The notes beneath the pieces are model-generated. The model was given only the letters and a program-made list of their open reading frames with translations. It had not been told where the DNA came from and made no database searches. From DATKWS01 sp035529435 (lineage in GTDB: Bacteria > Krumholzibacteriota > Krumholzibacteriia > Krumholzibacteriales > Krumholzibacteriaceae): a stretch of 12,404 nt of DNA. The translations under genes and the position numbers were made by a program. The stretch is from contig DATKWS010000048.1 of NCBI GenBank assembly GCA_035529435.1, positions 1 through 12,404 on the forward strand. Direction: 5' to 3'. This document shows, piece by piece, positions 1-6,242 of the stretch (the stretch's first letter is position 1; each line of letters opens with the position of its first letter).

Positions 1-132
1 GCCGCCGTTGTTTTCGATCCGCGGGAGCATCGAGATGTCCGCGCCCTTTATGAAGGTACGATCGGCGCCGGCCGGGGATGGAGGGGCGGCCGACATGATC
101 AATAGCACAATTATGACGTGTGCGGTTTTCAC
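1..132 (-). CDS. GH53-type arabinogalactan endo-beta-1,4-galactanase, N-terminal fragment
   Basis: Only the first 44 codons are in the window; the gene continues past the left edge. The GTG start at 130-132 gives a secretion signal: Lys2, a hydrophobic run VIIVLLIM, then small residues ending near AGA-D (about residue 23). The mature start reads RTFIKGADISMLPRIENNGG. The KGADxSxLP...E...GG pattern is the hallmark opening of GH53 endo-beta-1,4-galactanases, which cut the galactan side chains of type I arabinogalactan. The catalytic glutamates lie outside the window. The start is 11 nt after the GH31 stop codon on the same strand, so the two are probably co-transcribed and exported together. 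The ribosome-binding site is weak (TTGGAAA). The family call rests on about 18 residues: the motif is distinctive, but the evidence is short. Confidence 0.72.
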   Translation of the reverse strand, partial: MKTAHVIIVLLIMSAAPPSPAGADRTFIKGADISMLPRIENNGG

Positions 133-143
133 CGTGTTTCCAA

Positions 144-2750
144 TCAGCGAGCGTCGCCGATGCGCATGACGAATTTTTTGATATCAGAAACGTTCCTCAC
201 ACCGGATTTCACCGTTATTGAGTTATCCGCGTTGCTCACCCACCCGGCGGGTGCATTGTCGAAATCGATCCGGCGGGAGAAATGGTGGAGTGCGGAACCG
301 TTCAGTGTAACCGTATCAACCGGAGCACTACCGATCAGGTCGATCACGGTATCCCTGAATTCGGGCGCCGCGTCGTATGTCCCGAGGGCGGCTCCCACGA
401 CGATCAGTACTGAGTCATCGTCTCGCTTCTGCGTAATGATCGTTTCACGGACCGCGCCGTCCTGATACGCGATACTCACCCCGTCGTCCTCGTAGAGTGT
501 GAAAGAATACACCGCCGCGGTATCCGACGCGTAAAGGGCGAAAGCCCGTATGATGAGCTCGTCGTGCGTTGCGCCGTCACTCTGCCTGCCGAACACATTC
601 AGGGTCTTGTCGCCGACATGCATCATCGGTATGACCGCTCCCGCGCGGGCATAGAGGGGAAGTGTAAAAATCCCGTCACGATAGACCGGTACATCCCGGA
701 TCCATTCACCAGTGCTCCGGATTTCCCGGTTCGAATGCCAATCATACCAGGTGCCCTCCGGCAGATAGACGTCCCGCTTTGTCTCACCGTGCCGGGCGAC
801 GACCATGACCAGCAGATCACGGCCGATCATCTTCTCGCGCCCGACGCTCCGCAGGTTGCCGTCCGTTTGGTAATAGATGATCGGCGGCGGCATGACCGGT
901 TCCCCGTAGAGATAGGCGCGGTGCGCCAGCGAGTACACATAGGGGATGAGACCGTAACGGAGCCGGGTATTCGCGAGATTGCTCGCAAGATGGCCGATAC
1001 GGTCGGGGGCGTTGTTCTTGCAGTTGCAGAGATTCTCGACATGCGCCCTTCCCGGGACGTCGAACATCATTCCGTACGCGTACCACTGGGTGTACATCTC
1101 GTTCCGATCGCCCTGTAGGTTCCGGTGGAATCCCCCGATATCGGCGCCGTAGTAGTCTATCCCCGACATCGACATGTGCATCTGGCAGGCGGCATGGGCG
1201 GCGAGGGAGGTCAGACGGGAGGCGATATCCCCCGACCACATGGCGGCCCCGAATCGCTGTATACCGGCCGTACCGGACCGGGACATCACGAAGGGGCGTT
1301 GCCGGACACCGTTACGGGCGTATCCCCGGCAGATGCCGCGAATCCATCTGAAGTTGTAAATATTGTGGACGTCGGCGTGCCTGCCTGCGGCATACAGACC
1401 CTGCGGGCTGAACACCTCGGGCTCGCCGAGATCGGTCCAGTGGCCGATGATCCCCGCATCGATCAGCTTCTGGCGTTTCGAGTCATGAACGAATGCGCAG
1501 CACGCATCGTTGGTGTAGTCGAACATGCCGCCCTCGCCCCAGAAACCCTTCAGATAGACCGGTTCGCCCTCGAAATCGCGGTCCGTCACGAGATACCCCC
1601 GCTCCTTGAGCATGTCGAACTCGGGGAGACTCTCGCACACGTACGGCTCCTCGATGACCATGAATCCAATGCCGAACCGTTCAGCGTAGCCCTGAATGAT
1701 TTCGGAGGGAGTGAAGAATTTTGTCTCGTCGAAATCGAGAGAACCCATCATGCACCTGCCTGTCACCGAGGGGATCCCCCCGAACCATTGGAGATCCAGC
1801 ACGAATCCATCCACGGGGAACTTTTTCTCATGCAGGGTCTTCCGCCTGTCCCCGATCTCGTACCAGTCGTCGAAACCGAACTCCGATATCCACAGACCGA
1901 ACATTTTCCGGGGCGGCACGGGGGGATGCCCCGTGAGATCCATGAAATCGATCCTGAGATCGAGAAGATCGGGCCCGGTCATCAAATAAAACCGCACGCG
2001 ATCGTCGTACATCGACACCGTCCATGCGGCCTCGTCCGTAAAGTCCCATCTCAGCCTGTGCGTGTTGTCGACGAAGACGGCGTAATTTTCGTACGTCGCA
2101 CCGTTCACGGCGTACATGACAGGGATCTGCGTATTACCGGTCGCACCGTAGTCGAAACCAGCCATGATATTTCCATACGGGCCGCCTTCGCGGACCCTTC
2201 CGTCCCAATCGATATCGCTCGAACCCGGTTCGACGAACTGCTGGCCGAGCCCGTATACGTCCAATTCCGCCGTCCGTGTGAATAGAAGACCCTTGTTCGG
2301 TTGTTGAAGATTGCGGGGGAATATCGTGGTCAATACGATATTCGGCTTCGTCTTGTCGATTACCCCGATCGAGAGATCGCCGCTGTATATTTCCAAAAGG
2401 ATGTCCTTCGTTTCCAGTATTCCCCCGCCATGATCGAGGAAGAGTTCGGGTCCCCGGAAAGAAGCCGCACAAACAGCAGCGGGAATGCCGTCACCGGGAT
2501 TGCATATCATTTCGGTTGCCGGTATCGGCGCATCCGAACCGGGAACGGCGCCGTCGCCGTATTCGAAGTGGAGCAGGTCGTCATCGAGCGCTTCGATGAC
2601 GAGATAGTATCCGCGGGCGGAATACACGACCCGGTGGATCTCTGCATATGCACGTGCCGGAATGGAAAAGATGAGGAGCAGGATGATCGTGTAGTTATAC
2701 ATATCGCGACAGCAGAATACGCATCCGGTGGTTATGGATCGGGTACGCAT
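144..2750 (-). CDS. Exported glycoside hydrolase family 31 alpha-glycosidase
   Basis: This 868-residue protein should hydrolyse a terminal alpha-linked sugar (glucose, xylose or galactose; the substrate is not readable) by a retaining mechanism, outside the cytoplasm. An N-terminal hydrophobic segment (YTIILLLIFSI, about 20-30) followed by ARAYA-E looks like a signal peptide cleaved near residue 36. The N-terminal beta-sandwich covers about 37-270. The TIM barrel follows, with the nucleophile motif GHWTDLGEPE (Asp440) and the acid/base motif MWSGDIAS (Asp508), then GADIGGF at 535-541. The C-terminal beta domains include GTWYDWHS and the DUF5110-like YEDDG region. The ATG at 2750 has AGAAAGG just upstream. 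An internal ATG at 2702 (Met17, MYNYTIILL) would give a more ordinary signal peptide but has no clear ribosome-binding site. Cysteines are unusually frequent for a GH31. It probably forms an operon with the GH53 gene after it, suggesting plant polysaccharide breakdown. Confidence 0.92.
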   Translation of the reverse strand: MRTRSITTGCVFCCRDMYNYTIILLLIFSIPARAYAEIHRVVYSARGYYLVIEALDDDLLHFEYGDGAVPGSDAPIPATEMICNPGDGIPAAVCAASFRGPELFLDHGGGILETKDILLEIYSGDLSIGVIDKTKPNIVLTTIFPRNLQQPNKGLLFTRTAELDVYGLGQQFVEPGSSDIDWDGRVREGGPYGNIMAGFDYGATGNTQIPVMYAVNGATYENYAVFVDNTHRLRWDFTDEAAWTVSMYDDRVRFYLMTGPDLLDLRIDFMDLTGHPPVPPRKMFGLWISEFGFDDWYEIGDRRKTLHEKKFPVDGFVLDLQWFGGIPSVTGRCMMGSLDFDETKFFTPSEIIQGYAERFGIGFMVIEEPYVCESLPEFDMLKERGYLVTDRDFEGEPVYLKGFWGEGGMFDYTNDACCAFVHDSKRQKLIDAGIIGHWTDLGEPEVFSPQGLYAAGRHADVHNIYNFRWIRGICRGYARNGVRQRPFVMSRSGTAGIQRFGAAMWSGDIASRLTSLAAHAACQMHMSMSGIDYYGADIGGFHRNLQGDRNEMYTQWYAYGMMFDVPGRAHVENLCNCKNNAPDRIGHLASNLANTRLRYGLIPYVYSLAHRAYLYGEPVMPPPIIYYQTDGNLRSVGREKMIGRDLLVMVVARHGETKRDVYLPEGTWYDWHSNREIRSTGEWIRDVPVYRDGIFTLPLYARAGAVIPMMHVGDKTLNVFGRQSDGATHDELIIRAFALYASDTAAVYSFTLYEDDGVSIAYQDGAVRETIITQKRDDDSVLIVVGAALGTYDAAPEFRDTVIDLIGSAPVDTVTLNGSALHHFSRRIDFDNAPAGWVSNADNSITVKSGVRNVSDIKKFVMRIGDAR

Positions 2751-2801
2751 GAAACCTTTCTGTTCCTGAATGGTAGCATGTACGCCGCCGGGAAAAAAGG
2801 A

Positions 2802-2829
2802 TTGAAAATACGATCCGAACGTGTATATT
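2802..2829 (+). promoter_or_regulatory. Sigma70-type promoter for tRNA-Thr
   Basis: TTGAAA at 2802-2807 and TATATT at 2824-2829 are separated by 16 nt. This is close to the sigma70 consensus and places transcription start near 2836, about 9 nt before the mature tRNA 5' end. The first half of the element lies in a locally AT-rich stretch within the gap between the divergent GH31 gene and the tRNA. The same transcript could continue into the methyltransferase gene. Confidence 0.6.
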
Positions 2830-2844
2830 GGTATACCTGCTGGA

Positions 2845-2920
<76 letters not shown>

Positions 2921-2947
2921 TCTCTTCTTCGATAGGGGAGACTCGAT

Positions 2948-3505
2948 ATGGCGGGACGCGTCTGTCCCTGGTGGCTCGGATATTTCCATCTCGGGCCGAT
3001 CAGAAGAATGCTCCATAATCCCGAAAAGATTTTATCACCATACGTGCGGCGCGGCATGAAGGTCCTCGATATCGGTCCCGGCATGGGATTTTTCACACTC
3101 GAGATGGCGAGGCTCGTGGGGCCGGAGGGGATGACCGTCGCCATTGACCTCCAGCCGAAGATGATCCGCGCGCTCGAGCGGCGCGCCGGTCGGGCGGGGC
3201 TGGCCGATCGCATCGATGCGCGCGTCTGCACCGCCGGGGACCTCGGCGCGGACGATCTCGCGGGAAGTATCGACTTCTCAATCGGGTTCTACGTGGTTCA
3301 CGAGGTTCCCGATGTCTCGCGTTTCATGCAACAGGTGTATGCCCTGCTCGTTCCGGCGGGGAAATTTCTCGTGGTCGAACCGGAAAACCATATTTCGCGC
3401 GAAGATTTCGAGCTGAATATCGGGACGGCCCGTGAGGCGGGTTTCTCGGTCATCGAACGCCCCGAGATCAGGAAAAGCTTTTCGGTACTCCTCGTGAAGA
3501 GCTGA
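2948..3505 (+). CDS. Small class I SAM-dependent methyltransferase
   Basis: This 185-residue protein has a Rossmann methyltransferase fold. Motif I is VLDIGPGMGFFT (39-50), which binds S-adenosylmethionine. An acidic residue ends the next strand (VAIDLQP, Asp67, ribose contact). A motif IV-like segment is SIDFSIGFYVVHEV (107-120), and a late strand reads KFLVVEP (139-145). The N-terminal stretch PWWLGYFHLGPIRRML precedes the core and probably closes over the active site. The start is supported by AGGGGAG at 2934-2940, 7 nt upstream. The substrate cannot be told; the fold fits small-molecule or quinone/lipid methylation as well as others. It lies 27 nt after the tRNA with no terminator between, so it may be transcribed with the tRNA. 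It has no signal peptide and is probably cytoplasmic. Confidence 0.85.
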   Translation: MAGRVCPWWLGYFHLGPIRRMLHNPEKILSPYVRRGMKVLDIGPGMGFFTLEMARLVGPEGMTVAIDLQPKMIRALERRAGRAGLADRIDARVCTAGDLGADDLAGSIDFSIGFYVVHEVPDVSRFMQQVYALLVPAGKFLVVEPENHISREDFELNIGTAREAGFSVIERPEIRKSFSVLLVKS

Positions 3506-3617
3506 TTTCCGATTGCATTTAAATCCTCCCGTGGCTACCATCCGCGCGTCGGTCTGCCCGTATCATTGCAATGCAGACACACGGATATCCTTTATTCAAC
3601 GTACGAGAGGAGCCGCC

Positions 3618-5570
3618 ATGAAAAGGCTTTCCTTTGTGCTCGCGATCATCGCAGTACTGACATCCTGCCTTCCCGTATTCGGGAACGACGTCGAACGCCG
3701 GGAGGAGGGGAATCTCGTCATCGAAACAATTCCGGACATTCCCCCGCGGATCATCGAGCGGATGGTCCAGTACATCAACACACGCGGTGCATCGATGCAG
3801 GGATGGGATGTCGCGGGTAAGGGAATTTTCGTGTCGACGCGCTTCGGGGAGACCAACCAGGTGCACTACGTCGGAATGCCCGGTGGTACACGCCGGCAGC
3901 TCACCTTTTTCAACGAGCCGGTCGGGGGCCTCGCCGTATGCCCCGCTCCCGGACGGAACGCATTCCTCTTCACCAAGGATGTCGGCGGTGGAGAGCAGTA
4001 CCAAATATTCTATTTCGATGTCAAAACGGGCGACTACGGCATGCTCTCCGACGGCGAGTCGCGAAACGGCGGGCAGGTGTGGTCGAAGGCGGGGGACCGG
4101 TTCGTGTATTACTCGAACCTGAGAAATGGAAGAGACTGGGACCTCTACTTGACGCCGATCGACAGTCCGGAAGATACGAAACCGATTCTTGCCGAGGGAG
4201 GCGTCTGGTTTCCGCTGGAGTGGTCTCCCGATGACACCAAGCTGCTCGTCGGTCGATACGTCTCCGTCAGCGAATCGTACGGATATGTTCTCTATCTCGG
4301 GACGGGAGAGCTTGAGGAGATAAATCCATCGAAGGAGAAGATCGCGTACGGCGGATCGATATGGTCAAAGGACGGGACGGGTATCTATTACTCATCGGAC
4401 GAGGAGAGCGAGTTCAAGCGGCTCCGTTACTATGACATCGAATCGAAGAAATCGAAGGTCATAACGAAAAATATCGACTGGGACGTGGGGGAGTTCGTTC
4501 TCGACGAACGGGGTGATCGGCTCGCCTTCACGACCAACGAGGATGGATTTACAAAACTGTACATCCTCGATACTGCAACGATGGAGTACGAGGAAGTGCC
4601 GGGGTTCCCCGCGGGCATCGCCGGCGGCATGGAGTTCAATCCGAACGGAAGACGGCTTGCCCTCACGATGATGACCCCCCGCACCACTTCCGATGTGTAC
4701 GTGCTCGATCTCGATGGTTACTTGTTTGAACGGTGGACGTACAGCGAGATCGGCGGACTCGATTCCGATGCGTTCGCCGTGCCGCGGCTGATTCACTACG
4801 AGACGTTCGACACGGTGGGGGGAAAGCCCCGCATGATACCGGCCATCTACTACAGGCCGGTGAAGGGTGAGCCGCCCTATCCGGTGCTCATCGACATGCA
4901 CGGCGGTCCGGAAGGACAGGCGCTGCCATCCTTCTCGTCGCTGACGCAGTACGCGGTAAACGAGCTCGGCGTCGCGATGCTCGAGCCGAACGTGCGCGGC
5001 TCGACCGGTTACGGTAAAACCTATACGACACTCGACAACGGGTACAAGCGCGAGGACTCGGTGAAGGACATCGGGGCATTGCTCGACTGGATCGAGAAGC
5101 AGCCCGAACTGGACACGTCGAAGGTGGGACTTATCGGCGGCTCGTACGGCGGGTACATGGTCTACGCCGTGATGGAACATTTCAACGATAGATTGAAGTG
5201 CGGGATCGATATCGTCGGGATCGGCAACTTCGTCACCTTTCTCGAGAACACGAAGGAGTACCGGCGGGATCTCAGGCGCGTCGAGTACGGCGACGAGCGC
5301 GATCCGAAGATGCGCGAGTTTCTCACGAGGATCTCACCGACCACGAACGCGTACAAGATCACAAAACCGATGTATATCATCCAGGGACTGAACGATCCCC
5401 GCGTACCGGCGAGTGAGGCGGAGCAGATGCTCGACGCGATCAGGGAAAACGGGGGCACGGCCTGGTACCTGCTCGCAAAGGACGAGGGGCACGGGTTCAG
5501 GAAGAAGAAGAACCGGGACTACATGTACTACTCGGCGATTCTCTTTCTCGAGGAGCACCTCCTCGAGTAG
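3618..5570 (+). CDS. Exported S9-family (prolyl oligopeptidase / acylaminoacyl-peptidase-like) serine peptidase
   Basis: This 650-residue peptidase cleaves short peptides. The N-terminal part (about 60-370) is a beta-propeller of PD40-type repeats with recurring patterns such as VWSKAGDRFVYYS, EWSPDDTKLLVG and IWSKDGTGIYYSS. The C-terminal alpha/beta hydrolase domain carries HGGPEG (428-433), RGSTGYG (460-466), the nucleophile motif GGSYGGY (Ser509), Asp593 in LNDPRVP and His625 in DEGHGF, a complete catalytic triad. I chose the ATG at 3618 because GAGAGGAG lies just upstream and a signal peptide follows (MKRLSFVLAIIAVL). The open frame extends upstream to a TTG at 3513, but without a signal peptide. 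LTSC (14-17) fits a lipoprotein signal, so it may be a lipoprotein anchored at Cys17; cleavage after VFG is the alternative. It is 112 nt downstream of the methyltransferase gene. Specificity within S9 is not determined. Confidence 0.93.
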   Translation: MKRLSFVLAIIAVLTSCLPVFGNDVERREEGNLVIETIPDIPPRIIERMVQYINTRGASMQGWDVAGKGIFVSTRFGETNQVHYVGMPGGTRRQLTFFNEPVGGLAVCPAPGRNAFLFTKDVGGGEQYQIFYFDVKTGDYGMLSDGESRNGGQVWSKAGDRFVYYSNLRNGRDWDLYLTPIDSPEDTKPILAEGGVWFPLEWSPDDTKLLVGRYVSVSESYGYVLYLGTGELEEINPSKEKIAYGGSIWSKDGTGIYYSSDEESEFKRLRYYDIESKKSKVITKNIDWDVGEFVLDERGDRLAFTTNEDGFTKLYILDTATMEYEEVPGFPAGIAGGMEFNPNGRRLALTMMTPRTTSDVYVLDLDGYLFERWTYSEIGGLDSDAFAVPRLIHYETFDTVGGKPRMIPAIYYRPVKGEPPYPVLIDMHGGPEGQALPSFSSLTQYAVNELGVAMLEPNVRGSTGYGKTYTTLDNGYKREDSVKDIGALLDWIEKQPELDTSKVGLIGGSYGGYMVYAVMEHFNDRLKCGIDIVGIGNFVTFLENTKEYRRDLRRVEYGDERDPKMREFLTRISPTTNAYKITKPMYIIQGLNDPRVPASEAEQMLDAIRENGGTAWYLLAKDEGHGFRKKKNRDYMYYSAILFLEEHLLE

Positions 5571-5680
5571 CGCCGTACCGTTTTGGGAAATGCCCTTGCC
5601 CGGCGGGAACGGCCGAATGAAACCGTTGAACGGGAGCACGGAGCAGTGGTACGCGCTGTTGTCAGAGCCGCGGCGGAATA

Positions 5681-5717
5681 AATACAATTACATTAATTGC
5701 AATCGATTAATTGTATT
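5681..5717. repeat. AT-rich inverted repeat upstream of korD, possible operator
   Basis: AATACAATTA (5681-5690) and TAATTGTATT (5708-5717) are perfect 10-bp inverted arms with a 17-nt spacer. Within it, TAATTG also occurs at 5694-5699, making a second, closer inverted pair with CAATTA at 5685-5690 (3-nt spacer). The 8-bp palindrome AATCGATT lies at 5701-5708. The nested symmetry is typical of a binding site for a dimeric regulator, about 100 nt upstream of the proposed promoters. A weak AU-only terminator hairpin for the peptidase gene is the alternative, since T-rich sequence follows. Confidence 0.4.
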
Positions 5718-5797
5718 ACTTCTTGTTATTTCGAAGATCGGTTTGTATCATGCGAAGCTGTCTTGTCAACTCGATTTAAATTATTCTGAAAAAAGTT

Positions 5798-5806
5798 TGC
5801 TATAGT
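5798..5806 (+). promoter_or_regulatory. Extended -10 promoter element 1 for the kor operon
   Basis: TGCTATAGT matches the extended -10 pattern TGnTATAnT. It lies in the AT-rich island and would place transcription start near 5813. No good -35 hexamer is visible at 16-18 nt, which is common for extended -10 promoters. It is repeated almost identically 22 nt downstream. Confidence 0.4.
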
Positions 5807-5819
5807 CATCAAAAAGGCT

Positions 5820-5828
5820 TGCTATAAT
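5820..5828 (+). promoter_or_regulatory. Extended -10 promoter element 2 for the kor operon
   Basis: TGCTATAAT is a perfect extended -10 element (TGn plus consensus TATAAT). The predicted start near 5835 gives a leader of about 95 nt before korD. No -35 hexamer with standard spacing is seen; the nearest TTGCTA (5797-5802) is 20 nt away and overlaps element 1. This is the best promoter candidate for korDABC. Confidence 0.55.
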
Positions 5829-5858
5829 TTTCGCTCTATTTTATATTTCACCGATGTA

Positions 5859-5906
5859 AACCCTCTGTTTGTCATAAGTTATTATTATTTCTGTGTTAAG
5901 AGGGTT
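5859..5906 (+). promoter_or_regulatory. Hairpin-capable element in the korD leader
   Basis: AACCCTCT (5859-5866) is the exact reverse complement of AGAGGGTT (5899-5906), with a 32-nt AT-rich loop. It lies inside the predicted leader RNA and ends 9 nt before the GGGAG ribosome-binding site of korD (5916-5920). It could be an RNA stem affecting korD translation or a DNA operator. The loop is long and no known riboswitch class was recognised. Confidence 0.35.
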
Positions 5907-5929
5907 AAAAGAACCGGGAGAAACCGACA

Positions 5930-6139
5930 ATGGCCGGGGATCAGTCGGCAGCAAAACAGCCGGCGGTCATCAAGGTTACTGTTGAGTGGTGCAAGGGTTG
6001 TGAGATCTGCGTGGCCTTCTGTCCCAAGCATGTTCTTGAGATGGAGGGCGGCAAGGTCTCGGTGGCGAGGCCTGAGGACTGCAACAAGTGCATGCTCTGT
6101 GAACTGCGCTGCCCAGACTTTGCCATAACGATCGAGTAG
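5930..6139 (+). CDS. korD: 2-oxoglutarate:ferredoxin oxidoreductase delta subunit (2x[4Fe-4S] ferredoxin)
   Basis: This 69-residue protein carries two complete CX2CX2CX3CP motifs, Cys21-24-27-31 and Cys51-54-57-61, each of the type that binds one [4Fe-4S] cluster. This is the bacterial-type ferredoxin fold used as the delta subunit of 2-oxoacid:ferredoxin oxidoreductases, which passes electrons between the TPP enzyme and free ferredoxin. The ATG at 5930 has GGGAG 9 nt upstream. The first 14 residues form a short polar N-terminal extension. It is the first gene of the korDABC set, the same order as the epsilonproteobacterial oorDABC operons. A hairpin and T-run after its stop codon may let it be made in excess of the other subunits. 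Without the neighbours it would only be called a ferredoxin. Confidence 0.88.
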   Translation: MAGDQSAAKQPAVIKVTVEWCKGCEICVAFCPKHVLEMEGGKVSVARPEDCNKCMLCELRCPDFAITIE

Positions 6140-6170
6140 GGACACGAAGCGTGCTCCTTGCTTTTTTTTT
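6139..6170 (+). terminator. Possible leaky terminator/attenuator between korD and korA
   Basis: GGGACACG (6139-6146) pairs with CGTGCTCC (6150-6157) around a three-base AAG loop. Four strong pairs sit at the loop, then one A-C mismatch, a G-U and two G-C pairs. TTGC and an unbroken run of nine T (6162-6170) follow. The arrangement resembles an intrinsic terminator, although the TTGC between stem and T-run weakens it. The stem begins at the last base of the korD stop codon. Since korA has its own ribosome-binding site but no visible promoter, partial read-through is more likely than full termination. Confidence 0.4.
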
Positions 6171-6242
6171 GCCGTGACCAATGAAGAGGTCGAACGGCAA
6201 CGGGATCGGAAAACGCGGATCTGCAACAAGGAGTGGCACGAC

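Larger units (their letters stand above)
5571..5929 (+). other. 359-nt intergenic region with an AT-rich second half
   Basis: No coding gene is supported here. The first ~100 nt resemble the GC-rich surroundings and hold only a short imperfect hairpin (AACGG at 5608-5612 with CCGTT at 5623-5627) without a T-run, so I do not call a terminator for the peptidase gene. From about 5680 to 5910 the composition becomes strongly AT-rich. This part holds an inverted repeat, two tandem extended -10 elements and a leader hairpin, listed separately. It appears to be the control region of the korDABC operon. Confidence 0.7.

Noticed and set aside
1125..2285. 386-codon plus-strand frame across the GH31 gene
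   Set aside because: It is opposite the GH31 catalytic domain, has His/Pro/Arg-rich composition and no family signature.
3513..3617. Upstream TTG start for the S9 peptidase
   Set aside because: It would bury the signal peptide behind 35 extra residues. The ATG at 3618 has a clear Shine-Dalgarno sequence.
5608..5627. AACGG/CCGTT hairpin as terminator of the peptidase gene
   Set aside because: Only 5 bp with a 10-nt loop and no following T-run.
6174..6242. GTG start that would lengthen KorA by 23 residues
   Set aside because: The extension is highly charged and not typical of KorA. The ATG at 6243 has AAGGAG at proper distance and begins close to the conserved GNQACAEGA motif.
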